Notes: a model not told the origin generated them from the letters alone. 64,000 nucleotides of DNA from DTU089 sp045542535 (GCA_045542535.1 JAZQLF010000004.1:62001-126000); one strand, 5' to 3'; positions 45,365-53,963 are shown, counted from the first letter of the stretch. Numbers and translations are program-made.

Positions 45365-46444
45365 TTGTCAGACAAAGCATTCAGATTATCATTGTCTTTT
45401 TTATCTATATTTTCGGCTTTGGTTTTAACAGCCGGAATACTTCTTTGCGTTTTCACGGCACAAAAGCCTGAAACAGACGAAAGTAACATTCAGGTTAATA
45501 CCCAGATTGAAGAAATTCAAAATGAACAACCCCTCGTAAACACCTCTTCTCCCGAAAGCTTCGATTCTTTATTAGGCACAGTAACAGCGCTTAAAAACCG
45601 ATACCCCGACCTTCTCAGAATATACACCGCAGGTTATTCCGAAAGTGGCAGAGAGCTTTTGTTATATACACTCGGAAGCGGTGAGAAAAAAGCCCTGATT
45701 ACAGGTGCAATTCACGCCCGAGAGCATATAACCACAAAATATCTCTTAAAGGTTACAGAGGATTACTGCAATGCTTATTACAGTGCAACAGGGCACTACG
45801 GAAGCTATGATATTTATAACCTTTTAAACGAATATACCCTTTACATAATTCCTTGTATAAATCCCGACGGACTTGAAATTATACTTTCAAATGACAGTCC
45901 CGAAAAAAATGTCCGTGTTTCCAAGCTTTCCGAATATAAAGCAAATAAAAATGGCGTTGATTTAAACAGAAATTTCCCCATTGCATGGGATTATATAAAC
46001 AACGGCGTTACTGCCCCTGCGGATTACTATTTTAAAGGTTACGAAAGCGGTAGTGCTAAAGAAACACAGGTTCTTATGAATTTGTGTAAAGAAAATGATT
46101 TTTCCTTTATGATTTCCGTTCACGTTAAAGGCAACTGCATTTTCTGGGGCGATACCTATAAAACAAATAACAATCCTATTTACAAGGCTTTTGCAGAAGA
46201 TATCTGCAATGCATCGGGACTTAATATGACTTTACCCACCCAAAAAGCCAAAGACTACGGCGGAGGTTTTGAAAACTGGTTCAGACATACCTTTGAAAAA
46301 CCGGGGGTTTGCATTGAATTAGTTGATAACAAAAATATAATTCAACCTTGTTCAAGCAAAAACTACACGGATTTTGATAAATTCGTAAATTACGAAAAAT
46401 CCTCAAATGCTATTGCCGCGGCAATGGCTTCAACAAATAAATAA
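45365..46444 (+). CDS. Secreted M14 zinc carboxypeptidase
   Basis: 359 residues. An N-terminal signal or anchor helix (about 8-31) precedes an M14 domain (about 65-355). Zinc ligands His117 and Glu120 are in GAIHAREH, the third ligand His253 is in MISVHVKG, and the catalytic Glu318 is in GVCIELVDN; NPDGLE and the substrate-arginine region DLNRNFP are also present. It removes C-terminal residues from peptides, possibly gamma-D-glutamyl-diaminopimelate in wall peptides. Start is a TTG at 45365 with GAGGTGG 5 nt upstream; an ATG at 45361 is out of frame. First gene of an operon of four. Confidence 0.9.
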   Translation: MSDKAFRLSLSFLSIFSALVLTAGILLCVFTAQKPETDESNIQVNTQIEEIQNEQPLVNTSSPESFDSLLGTVTALKNRYPDLLRIYTAGYSESGRELLLYTLGSGEKKALITGAIHAREHITTKYLLKVTEDYCNAYYSATGHYGSYDIYNLLNEYTLYIIPCINPDGLEIILSNDSPEKNVRVSKLSEYKANKNGVDLNRNFPIAWDYINNGVTAPADYYFKGYESGSAKETQVLMNLCKENDFSFMISVHVKGNCIFWGDTYKTNNNPIYKAFAEDICNASGLNMTLPTQKAKDYGGGFENWFRHTFEKPGVCIELVDNKNIIQPCSSKNYTDFDKFVNYEKSSNAIAAAMASTNK

Positions 46445-46464
46445 AACAGAAAAGAAGAGATACA

Positions 46465-47727
46465 ATGAAAACCCAACAATATTTACAAAGCGAAAAATAT
46501 TCAAGATTAATGTTTATAGCCTGTTTTGCGGCATATTCTGCATCATATATCGGAAGAATCAACTTTTCCGCGGCTCTTCCCGCTATTATTGATGACGGAT
46601 TTTTCACCAAAACCCAGGCAGGTATAATCGGTTCTGCATTCTTCATTGTTTATGGTGCATTCCAAATTATAAACGGCTTTCTTGGTGACAAGATTTCTCC
46701 CTTTAAAATGATAACAACGGGTACATTCCTTTCTGCTCTTGCAAATGTTTTAATGACCTTTTGCACCTCAAATATTCAGATGGCTATTGTCTGGGGATTC
46801 AACGGATTCGCCCTTTCACTTCTTTGGGCATCAATCCTTAAAATCCTTGCCAATATTATCAACGATGGTATGCGCTCAAAGGCTTGTCTTAACATTTCCG
46901 TAACCCTTCCTATTGGCACAATTCTCGCATATCTTTTTGCATCTTTCTCAATCAAATTTTTCAACTGGAAATTCGTTTTCTATATTCCGGCGGCAATTCT
47001 TTTTATTGTCTGCGCTTTCTTTACTATTTCTTCATTAATCGTAAAACCCCATATAACTGAAAGAGAAATTGTTACCGAAGCAATCCCCCAAAAGAAAAAA
47101 ACAAAGGGCGGTCTTCTTCCCTTGCTTCTTATGGCAGGTATTTTCATCGTTCTCCCTGCAGATGCTATTCACGGTGCAATTAAAGAAGGTATAACCACCT
47201 GGGTTCCCACAATGATAACCGAGGTTTATTCCACTGCTCCCTCATTCTCTGTGTTCCTCTCTATCATGCTTCCCATATTCAACATTACAGGTGTTTACAT
47301 AATCACACCCATTTACAACAAGATTTTCAAAAAAGACGAGCTTAAAACAGGTGCAGGAATTCTTCTCTTCGCACTTATTCCCCTTTCACTTCTTATATTT
47401 ATGGAAAAGCTTCCTGTTGTTGTAAGCGTTGCCCTTCTCGCAATAATCACAACATCCTTGCATTCTTTCAACTATATGATAATCACCCTTGTGCCCATGC
47501 ACTTCTCCTATTGCGGAAGAACTGCTACAGTAACGGGTATTATGAACGCCACCGCTTATGTTGGTTGCGCCGCCGCTACATACGGCTTCGGCGTAATCTC
47601 CGACAAAATCGGTTGGAACGGCTCAATTTTCGTATGGATTGGTTTAGCGGTAACAGCTTTACTTGTTACCCTTTCAGCATCGGGTAAATGGAAACGCTTC
47701 AAAGAAAACACTGCTGTTAAGGAATAA
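46465..47727 (+). CDS. MFS transporter, organophosphate/GlpT-like
   Basis: 420 residues with about 12 membrane helices. The N-terminal part SYIGRINFSAALPAIIDDGFF and the first inter-helix loop GFLGDKISPFKM fit the organophosphate:phosphate antiporter branch of the major facilitator superfamily. The central loop is charged (about 195-215). Substrate is not known; sugar phosphates or glycerol phosphates are the family's usual cargo. It follows the carboxypeptidase by 20 nt with AGAAGAG and precedes a HAD phosphatase by 4 nt, consistent with import plus dephosphorylation, though this is inference. Confidence 0.85.
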   Translation: MKTQQYLQSEKYSRLMFIACFAAYSASYIGRINFSAALPAIIDDGFFTKTQAGIIGSAFFIVYGAFQIINGFLGDKISPFKMITTGTFLSALANVLMTFCTSNIQMAIVWGFNGFALSLLWASILKILANIINDGMRSKACLNISVTLPIGTILAYLFASFSIKFFNWKFVFYIPAAILFIVCAFFTISSLIVKPHITEREIVTEAIPQKKKTKGGLLPLLLMAGIFIVLPADAIHGAIKEGITTWVPTMITEVYSTAPSFSVFLSIMLPIFNITGVYIITPIYNKIFKKDELKTGAGILLFALIPLSLLIFMEKLPVVVSVALLAIITTSLHSFNYMIITLVPMHFSYCGRTATVTGIMNATAYVGCAAATYGFGVISDKIGWNGSIFVWIGLAVTALLVTLSASGKWKRFKENTAVKE

Positions 47728-47731
47728 AAAT

Positions 47732-48298
47732 ATGAATGTTTACGATTTTGACAACACAATATATGACGGTGAGAGCGTTGTTGACTTTTTTCTGTATTAC
47801 TGCAAAAAAGACAAGTCGCTTTTAAGATATATTCCATCAGTATTTATTGCACTTTTTAAATACAAAAGAGGCAAAGTCACTATAGAACAAGCTCTGGCAA
47901 AATACGGAAAGGCCGTTGCAGACTATTACACAGAGCATCCCGATATTCCCGAAGATATGAAATCCTTCTGGGACTGTCATATGCATAAAATCAAACCTTT
48001 TTACAAAGATGTTCAAAGCGACGATGACCTGATTATTTCAGGCTCACCCGAATTTTCCCTTGAAATAATATGCAAAAGACTTGGTATAAAGCGTTATATC
48101 GGCTCTCTTATTGATACCCATACGGGAGAGGTAAAAAGACTTTGCATAAGAGAAAACAAGGTTAAAGCCTTTTTCGAAGAATACCCCGATACTAAAATCG
48201 AGAATTTCTATACAGATTCAGTTAATGATTTACCTTTAATTGAAATAAGCGAAAATGCCTATCTTGTTAAAGGCAAAAAAATAACAAAAATAAAATAA
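47732..48298 (+). CDS. HAD-superfamily phosphatase (HAD-IB, SerB-like)
   Basis: 188 residues from the ATG at 47732 (AAGGAA upstream). Motif I is VYDFDNTIYDGES with nucleophile Asp4 and Asp6, motif II SGSPEFSLEI, and motif III ENFYTDSVNDLPLIE. A small helical cap lies between motifs I and II. It probably dephosphorylates a small metabolite in the cytoplasm; the substrate cannot be told. It sits between the MFS gene (4 nt) and the S4 RNA-binding gene (16 nt) in one operon. Confidence 0.88.
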   Translation: MNVYDFDNTIYDGESVVDFFLYYCKKDKSLLRYIPSVFIALFKYKRGKVTIEQALAKYGKAVADYYTEHPDIPEDMKSFWDCHMHKIKPFYKDVQSDDDLIISGSPEFSLEIICKRLGIKRYIGSLIDTHTGEVKRLCIRENKVKAFFEEYPDTKIENFYTDSVNDLPLIEISENAYLVKGKKITKIK

Positions 48299-48314
48299 GT
48301 TGGCGGTGAGCAAA

Positions 48315-49058
48315 TTGACAGAAGATATAAACATAATCAAAAAAAGATTTAATGAACTGTCAATGCGCTCACAGAATCGCGGAGTTTATTTTTACAGCGA
48401 TTTTTTAAATCTCTACGAGCAAACTGTTCTTCTTGACGAAATCAAAAGAGATGTTGCTCTTTATGGTGGCTTTCCCGATGCAGAAAGAAAAATCGCTTGC
48501 TTCGGAAATGAAAACGAGTTCGGCTACGAGCCGAACCCACCTATTACAATTATTTGTATTAAACCACTTTCCAAAAAATTCTCCGATGACCTTACTCACA
48601 GGGATTTTCTCGGTTCTCTTATCGGTCTTGGTATTAAGAGAGAAACTCTCGGAGATATTATAATCACTGAAAATGTAGGCTATGTTTTCTGCCTTGAAAG
48701 CATTTCACAATTCATAATCGATAATCTTTTCAAGGTTAAGCACACAAGCGTAAGCTGTGAAATTTGCGACTCAATTCCCGAAAACGCACTACCAAAACCC
48801 AAGGAAGAGGTTGTAATTGTATCTTCAATGCGACTTGACGTGGGAATCAGCGCAATTTATAACATTTCCCGAAGCAAAAGCTCCGCTCTTGTAGATGGAG
48901 AAAAAGTTTTTATAAACGGCAGACTTGTAACAAGCTCCTCAAAAAATATCGAATTAGGTGACACCGTTTCCGTAAGAGGCTACGGCAGATTCCGTTATGT
49001 TGATATTTTAGGTGATACGAGAAAAGGAAGAACGAGAGTTTTGTGCGAGATATATTAA
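48315..49058 (+). CDS. S4-domain RNA-binding protein (YlmH-like)
   Basis: About 247 residues. The N-terminal two thirds resemble YlmH (SQNRGVYFYSDFLNLYEQ; CFGNENEFGYEP; HRDFLGSLIGLGIKRETLGDI), and the C-terminal S4 domain (about 175-247) has MRLDVGISAIYNISRSKSSALVDGEKVFINGR. YlmH-type proteins bind RNA or ribosomes and in Bacillus have been tied to cell division and ribosome rescue. Start: GGTGAG at 48305-48310 lies 4-5 nt before the TTG at 48315; an upstream in-frame TTG at 48300 has no ribosome-binding site. Last gene of the operon; heptad repeats follow 8 nt after its stop. Confidence 0.88.
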   Translation: MTEDINIIKKRFNELSMRSQNRGVYFYSDFLNLYEQTVLLDEIKRDVALYGGFPDAERKIACFGNENEFGYEPNPPITIICIKPLSKKFSDDLTHRDFLGSLIGLGIKRETLGDIIITENVGYVFCLESISQFIIDNLFKVKHTSVSCEICDSIPENALPKPKEEVVIVSSMRLDVGISAIYNISRSKSSALVDGEKVFINGRLVTSSSKNIELGDTVSVRGYGRFRYVDILGDTRKGRTRVLCEIY

Positions 49059-49066
49059 ACGAGATT

Positions 49067-49585
49067 CCAGATGCCAGATCCCAGATGCCAGAGTTTTGCT
49101 AATTTCGATTTCAAATAAACAGGTGATTATATGAGTAGTTATAAAGAATTAATAGTATGGCAAAAAAGTATTCAGCTTGTTATAGATATTTATAAACTCA
49201 CAAAAATATTTCCCAAAGAGGAAATCTATGGTTTATCTTCCCAAATGCAAAGAGCAGTTGTTTCTATACCAAGCAATATAGCAGAAGGCAATGACCGAAA
49301 CTCAAGCAAAGAATTTTCTCAGTTTTTACGTATTGCACGTGGTTCTTTAGCTGAATTGGAAACTCAAATTATTATTTCAGAAAAATTAGAATATACCAAC
49401 AAAGAACAAATCACCCCCATTTTAAATAATTGCTATGAAATTGGCAGAATGATAAATGGATTATTGACAAAATTTAATTAGTTACCGGTTATCAGCTACC
49501 AGTTAACAGAATAACCATAACAGTAACATTCAGAAAAAAGTTACCTTTATGAAATCTGGGATCTGGCATCTGGGATCTGGCATCT
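49067..49585. mobile_element. Candidate mobile cassette: four-helix-bundle gene framed by inverted heptad repeats
   Basis: Left heptads 49067-49093 (CCAGATG, CCAGATC alternating) and right heptads 49555-49585 (TCTGGGA, TCTGGCA alternating) contain a perfect 24-bp inverted repeat (49069-49092 and 49562-49585). Between them are the 116-codon gene and a second, unrelated heptad tract (49480-49507; GGTTATC, AGCTACC and variants) that begins at its stop codon. No transposase is encoded. Mobility is inference. Confidence 0.55.
49131..49481 (+). CDS. Four-helix-bundle protein (23S rRNA intervening-sequence protein family)
   Basis: 116 residues, matching the PF05635-type family in length and motifs: YKELIVWQKSIQLVIDIYKL at the N-terminus, FPKEEIYGLSSQMQRAVVSI, PSNIAEGNDRNS, then FLRIARGSLAELETQI and a final helix. 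Family members are encoded within insertions in 23S rRNA or stand alone; the Avd accessory protein of diversity-generating retroelements is a relative. No reverse transcriptase or variable repeat is near, so it is not part of such an element. The gene is bracketed by inverted heptad repeats. AACAGGTGAT upstream of the ATG supplies the ribosome-binding site. Molecular role unknown. Confidence 0.92.
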   Translation: MSSYKELIVWQKSIQLVIDIYKLTKIFPKEEIYGLSSQMQRAVVSIPSNIAEGNDRNSSKEFSQFLRIARGSLAELETQIIISEKLEYTNKEQITPILNNCYEIGRMINGLLTKFN

Positions 49586-49608
49586 AAATATCCGAGAGGA
49601 GATTTACT

Positions 49609-50535
49609 ATGAGAACAATGAAACTCGGCAAAAGCGGTGTAGATGTACCCGTAATTGCAGTTGGCTGTATGAGAATGGCAGATAAGTCTGTCGAAGAAGC
49701 AAAAGCACTTATTGATACTGCTATGGGCACAGGTCTTAATTTCTTTGACCACGCAGATTTATACGGTGGTGGCAAAAGTGAAGAAATTTTCTCAAAAGCT
49801 ATCGGTATGAATGACGATATAAGAGAAAAAATCATTCTTCAATCAAAATGTGGTATCTGCCCCGGTAAAACTATGTTTGATTTCTCAAAAGAGCATATTA
49901 TTGAATCTACCGAGGGTTGCCTTAAAAGACTTAACACAGATTATCTTGATTTTCTTCTTTTGCACAGACCCGATACACTCTATGAGCCTGAAGAGGTTGC
50001 AGAGGCTTTTGCACTTCTTAAGGAAAGCGGAAAGGTTAAGCATTTCGGTGTTTCCAACCAGAACCCTATGCAAATCCGCCTTTTACAAAAATATCTCGGC
50101 GATGAGCCTATCTGCATCGACCAGCTTCAGTTCAGCATTACCGACTGCCATATTGTAAAACAGGGGCTTTATGTTAATATGCGTGAGGACAATGCTATTG
50201 ACCGCGACGGCGGAATTTTAGAATACTGCCGTTATGAAGATATTACAATCCAAGCCTGGTCACCTTTCCAATACGGCTTCTTCGAGGGCGTTTATGTTGA
50301 TAACCCCGACTTTCCCGAAATCAACGCAAAGCTTCAGGAGTTAGCCGATAAATACGGTGTAACAAAATCCACAATCGTTATTGCATGGATTCTCCGCCAC
50401 CCTGCAAAAATGCAACCCTTAACAGGCACAATGAATCCAAAAAGACTTTTAGAATGTGCCGCCGCAAGTGATATTACACTCACTCGTCAGGAATGGTACG
50501 ATATCTTCTCAAGTGCAGGAAATGTTATTCCGTAA
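49609..50535 (+). CDS. Aldo/keto reductase (YdhF-like)
   Basis: 308 residues. The catalytic tetrad of the family is visible: Asp and Tyr in NFFDHADLYGGGKSE, Lys in LQSKCGI, and His in FLLLHRPD. The C-terminal cofactor segment KSTIVIAWILRHPAKMQPLTG is typical of the NADPH-binding end of AKR proteins such as YdhF. It reduces an unknown aldehyde or ketone in the cytoplasm. GAGGAGA precedes the ATG. It follows the repeat-framed cassette directly, so its leader contains the right heptad tract (49555-49585). Confidence 0.93.
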   Translation: MRTMKLGKSGVDVPVIAVGCMRMADKSVEEAKALIDTAMGTGLNFFDHADLYGGGKSEEIFSKAIGMNDDIREKIILQSKCGICPGKTMFDFSKEHIIESTEGCLKRLNTDYLDFLLLHRPDTLYEPEEVAEAFALLKESGKVKHFGVSNQNPMQIRLLQKYLGDEPICIDQLQFSITDCHIVKQGLYVNMREDNAIDRDGGILEYCRYEDITIQAWSPFQYGFFEGVYVDNPDFPEINAKLQELADKYGVTKSTIVIAWILRHPAKMQPLTGTMNPKRLLECAAASDITLTRQEWYDIFSSAGNVIP

Positions 50536-50550
50536 GGCATCTGAATTATA

Positions 50551-50606
50551 ATGTTTGGAAGCGTAGCTTCCCCGAAACTCTTCACTTTTCACTATTCACT
50601 CTTAAC
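50551..50606 (+). repeat. Hairpin-heptad module (third locus)
   Basis: Starts ATGTTT, then hairpin GGAAGC-GTA-GCTTCC (50557-50571), CCGAAAC, then four heptads (TCTTCAC, TTTTCAC, TATTCAC, TCTTAAC; 50579-50606). The ATGTTTGGAAGC block also occurs, inverted, at 42665-42682. Confidence 0.75.
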
Positions 50607-50607
50607 T

Positions 50608-50639
50608 AAAAAAGCAGTCACCGAAGTGACTGCTTTTTT
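50608..50639. terminator. Bidirectional terminator between AKR and serA
   Basis: 14-bp perfect stem AAAAAAGCAGTCAC with its complement, CGAA tetraloop, A/T tracts on both sides. Serves the plus-strand reductase gene and minus-strand serA. Confidence 0.9.
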
Positions 50640-50642
50640 CTT

Positions 50643-51797
50643 TTATATTTTTCTTACCTTAATTACATCTTCATTAGCTTCGAGTGCTTTAACAACTGCA
50701 TCGGGGATTTTGTCTGCCACAACAAGTGTGTAAGCAAAATCGCCTTTAGCCTTGGAGTTGAATTCCTTTGTTTCAACGCCGTTGCTCATAAATGCACCGA
50801 GAACATCGTTCATAACATTAAGAGCGTTGTGGTGAATAACACCTACTCTTTCGCCTTCTGCTGAAAGCTCAACATTGGGGAAGTTAACAGAGTTTTTGAT
50901 GTTACCTTTTTCAAGGTATTCTCTGATTTCAACCGCTGCCATATACGCACAGTTTTCTTCACTTTCGGGAGTTGATGCACCCAAGTGAGGAAGAGCAGTA
51001 ACATTTTCAACACCGATAACCTCATCGGAGGGGAAGTCTGTTACATAAGCTGCAACCTTACCTGCCTTAACAGCTTCTGCCATATCAGAACCAACAACAA
51101 GCTCACCACGTGCAAAGTTAAGGATTCTTACTCCATCCTTCATTTTTGCAAATGTTTCAGCGCTAATCATACCCTTTGTATCTTTAGTGCAAGGAAGGTG
51201 AAGAGTTATGTAATCTGCTTTTTCGTAAATTGCATCAAGAGTATCAACGTATTCTGTATCTGCAGGAAGTTCGCTCTTGAGAGCCTCATTGAAATAGGGG
51301 TCATAGCCTACAATTTTCATACCAAGGTTATTTGCCGCAACTGCAACAAGTCTGCCAATAGCACCAAGGCCAACAACACCGAGAGTTTTACCGAGAATTT
51401 CGGGACCTGCAAACTGTGATTTACCTTTTTCAACAAGCTTGCCTACATTCTCACCCTCGCCTTTAAGAGTTTTGCACCAGTCATAAGCCGCTGCAACTCT
51501 ACGTGAAGTGAGCATAAGACCTGCAACAACAAGCTCCTTAACTGCGTTTGCGTTAGCACCGGGAGTGTTGAAAACAACAATACCCTTCTTTGTGCAATCC
51601 TCAACCGGAATATTGTTAACACCTGCACCTGCTCTTGCTACTGCAACTGTTTTATCGCTGAAAGCGAAATCATGCATAGCCGCAGAACGAACGATAATAC
51701 CGTCGGGATTTTCGCAACAGTCAGAAACTGCATATTTACTATCAAGCTCTTTAAGACCGATTTGAGAAATCTTGTTTAATGTAAGAATATCGTACAT
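50643..51797 (-). CDS. serA: D-3-phosphoglycerate dehydrogenase
   Basis: 384 residues from the ATG at 51797, with GAAAGG 9 nt upstream. The NAD-binding fold shows LGVVGLGAIGRLVAVAANNLG, catalytic Arg in LNFARGELV, Glu in DFPSDEVIG and His in ALPHLGASTPESEENCA. A C-terminal ACT domain (about 315-384) could bind serine for feedback control. It catalyses the first step of serine synthesis from 3-phosphoglycerate. serC lies 13 nt upstream on the same strand, so the first two steps are co-expressed. No serB is beside them; the HAD protein at 52933 belongs to another HAD subclass. Confidence 0.95.
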   Translation of the reverse strand: MYDILTLNKISQIGLKELDSKYAVSDCCENPDGIIVRSAAMHDFAFSDKTVAVARAGAGVNNIPVEDCTKKGIVVFNTPGANANAVKELVVAGLMLTSRRVAAAYDWCKTLKGEGENVGKLVEKGKSQFAGPEILGKTLGVVGLGAIGRLVAVAANNLGMKIVGYDPYFNEALKSELPADTEYVDTLDAIYEKADYITLHLPCTKDTKGMISAETFAKMKDGVRILNFARGELVVGSDMAEAVKAGKVAAYVTDFPSDEVIGVENVTALPHLGASTPESEENCAYMAAVEIREYLEKGNIKNSVNFPNVELSAEGERVGVIHHNALNVMNDVLGAFMSNGVETKEFNSKAKGDFAYTLVVADKIPDAVVKALEANEDVIKVRKI

Positions 51798-51810
51798 TTT
51801 AATCAACCTT

Positions 51811-52893
51811 TCAGGAGTTTTCTTTTTCGAATTTTGTCATAAATTCAACAAGCTTTTCAACGCCTTCGATGGGCATAGCGTTGTAAATAGAAGCTCTCAT
51901 ACCGCCAACAGTTCTGTGACCTTTAAGGTTAACAAAACCTGCTTCTTTTGCTTCTTTAATGAATTTTGCATTAAGCTCTTCGCTGTCTGTAACGAAAGGA
52001 ACGTTCATAAGTGAACGGTCTTCGGGAACAACTGTGCCCTTGAACATTTTGCTGTTATCAAGGAAATTGTAAAGAATTTCTGCTTTCTTACGGTTTCTTT
52101 CAGCCATTGCTTCAAGACCACCGAGAGATTTAATCCACTCAAGAACGAGCTTACAGATATAAATTGTGTAGCAAGGGGGTGTATTGTAAAGAGAGCCGTT
52201 ATCTGCATGAACTTTATAGTCAAGCATTGTGGGGCAGTAATCTCTTGCATTACCGAGTAAGTCCTCACGAATAATTGCAATTGTAAGACCTGAGGGAGCA
52301 ACATTCTTCTGTGCGCCACCATAAACCATACCAAACTTTGTAACATCAAGAGGCTCTGAAAGGAAGCAGCTTGAAATATCTGCAATAAGTGTTACATCAC
52401 CTGTGTCGGGAATTTCTTTGAAAATTGTTCCGTAAATAGTGTTATTAAAGCAAACATAAGCATAGTCTGCATCCTGACGGAAATCTTCTTTTGTTGTTTT
52501 GGGAATGTAAGAGAAGGTTTTATCTGCGGAAGATGCAACAACCTTACAATCGCCGTATTTCTGTGCTTCAGAATATGCCTTCTTTGCCCACTGACCTGTA
52601 ATGATGAAATCAGCTTTACCTGAACCATTCATAAAGTTCATGGGAATTGCAGCAAACTGAGTTGAAGCTCCGCCCTGAAGGAAAAGAACCTTGTAGTTAT
52701 CGGGAATGTTCATAAGTTCGCGAAGAAGAGCTTCAGCGTCTTTAATGATTGTCTCGAATTCTTTTGAACGGTGAGACATTTCGGCAACTGACTGCCCGCT
52801 ACCTTCGTAGTCAAGCATTTCAGCCGCTGCTTTTTTTAATACTTCCTCGGGAAGCATGGAGGGACCTGCAGAAAAATTATATACTCTGCTCAT
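51811..52893 (-). CDS. serC: Phosphoserine aminotransferase
   Basis: 360 residues, the normal length. NFSAGPSMLPEEVL at the N-terminus, the glycine-rich LFLQGGASTQFAAIPMN, the PLP-lysine region FGMVYGGAQKNVAPSGL, and GHRTVGGMRASIYNAMP at the C-terminus identify SerC. It converts 3-phosphohydroxypyruvate and glutamate to phosphoserine, and also serves pyridoxal synthesis in some bacteria. AAAGGAG precedes the ATG at 52893. It is the gene upstream of serA in the same operon and lies 39 nt after the HAD phosphatase gene. Confidence 0.97.
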   Translation of the reverse strand: MSRVYNFSAGPSMLPEEVLKKAAAEMLDYEGSGQSVAEMSHRSKEFETIIKDAEALLRELMNIPDNYKVLFLQGGASTQFAAIPMNFMNGSGKADFIITGQWAKKAYSEAQKYGDCKVVASSADKTFSYIPKTTKEDFRQDADYAYVCFNNTIYGTIFKEIPDTGDVTLIADISSCFLSEPLDVTKFGMVYGGAQKNVAPSGLTIAIIREDLLGNARDYCPTMLDYKVHADNGSLYNTPPCYTIYICKLVLEWIKSLGGLEAMAERNRKKAEILYNFLDNSKMFKGTVVPEDRSLMNVPFVTDSEELNAKFIKEAKEAGFVNLKGHRTVGGMRASIYNAMPIEGVEKLVEFMTKFEKENS

Positions 52894-52932
52894 AGTAAAA
52901 TCTCCTTTATATAAATAAAATATTAAACAAAA

Positions 52933-53709
52933 TTAACCGGGGATCTCCCCTACTCCGTTTAAAACAAGTCGGGGACGATAAGCGTAGTGGTCGATATCTT
53001 CTTTTGATGTAACTCCGGAAAGCACAAGAACCGTATCAAGACCGCCTTCGATACCAACAACGATATCTGTATCCATTCTGTCACCAATCATAACCGCTTC
53101 GTTAGAGTGAACACCTAACATATTAAGCCCCGTTCTCATCATCAAGGGGTTTGGCTTACCTACAAAATACGCTTCTTTGCCCGTTGCCATTTCAATAGGT
53201 GAAATAAGAGCACGACATGCAGGAATAATATTGCCGTTATCAGTAGGGCCTGTTACATCGGAATTAGTTCCGATAAGCTTTGCGCCATTTCTTACAAGAT
53301 TAACCGCCTTGCAAACGGATTCATAGTTATAGTTGAAAACCTCACCAACCACAACATAATCAGGGTCAGTTTCGCTGATTGTTATACCCTCGTTATAAAG
53401 GGCGCTGTAAAGTCCGGGCTCACCTATAACATAACACTTGCAATTTGGTGACTGCTTACTCAAAAACTTTGCAGTTGCAAGAGCACTTGTGTAAAAATGA
53501 CTTTCATCAACATCAAGACCCATATTTTTCAGCTTCTGAGAAAGCTCCATAGGGGTTTTACCGCTGTTGTTTGTCAAGAAAAGGAACTGCTTATTTTCTC
53601 TGTAAAGCCATTCAACAAATTCCTTAACACCGGGGAGAATCTGGTTTCCGTGATATATGACACCATCCATATCACAAATGAAACCTTTCTTGTTTCTTAA
53701 ATTTTCCAT
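52933..53709 (-). CDS. HAD-IIA family phosphatase (NagD-like)
   Basis: 258 residues from the ATG at 53709; AAAGGA lies 11 nt upstream. Motif I is FICDMDGVIYHG, motif II FLTNNSGKTP, then the family's KPNPLMMRTGLN with the conserved Lys, and motif III MIGDRMDTDIVVGIEGGL. It is a sugar-phosphate or nucleotide phosphatase of the 4-nitrophenylphosphatase/NagD type; the natural substrate is unknown. It lies upstream of serC on the same strand and may be co-transcribed. It could contribute phosphoserine-type phosphatase activity, but nothing in the sequence shows this. Confidence 0.9.
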   Translation of the reverse strand: MENLRNKKGFICDMDGVIYHGNQILPGVKEFVEWLYRENKQFLFLTNNSGKTPMELSQKLKNMGLDVDESHFYTSALATAKFLSKQSPNCKCYVIGEPGLYSALYNEGITISETDPDYVVVGEVFNYNYESVCKAVNLVRNGAKLIGTNSDVTGPTDNGNIIPACRALISPIEMATGKEAYFVGKPNPLMMRTGLNMLGVHSNEAVMIGDRMDTDIVVGIEGGLDTVLVLSGVTSKEDIDHYAYRPRLVLNGVGEIPG

Positions 53710-53917
53710 TTTTCCATTTTTCCTTTCGGCGCGAATCGCCATAAACAAGTATTTTTTTAATTCATACAATTATATTCTATTACCACATTTCTATATTATA
53801 TTATTTTTATTACATTTACAATAATCATAAAAACGAAATTTAACCTATTGAAGTTAAAATTTTTGAGTAAAAACACAACATTTTCTTTAATATTTCTTTT
53901 ATATTTCTATATACGAA

Positions 53918-53946
53918 AAAACAGACTGCCCGAAGACAGTCCGTTT
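53918..53946 (-). terminator. Terminator of hpf
   Basis: Stem AAACAGACTG with CAGTCCGTTT across one wobble and a GCCCGAAGA-type loop; on the minus strand it runs into TTTTTTCG. Lies 18 nt past the hpf stop. The rest of 53770-53917 is AT-rich with nothing recognised. Confidence 0.75.
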
Positions 53947-53963
53947 CAGAAAAATTTATTACA

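Noticed and set aside
49131..49481. Diversity-generating retroelement Avd gene
   Set aside because: The protein fold family fits, but there is no reverse transcriptase, template repeat or variable target gene nearby.
53700..53722. TTTTTCCA repeats before the HAD gene as another heptad tract
   Set aside because: The period is 8 and irregular, and the sequence is largely explained by the start region (ATGGAAAA) and ribosome-binding site.
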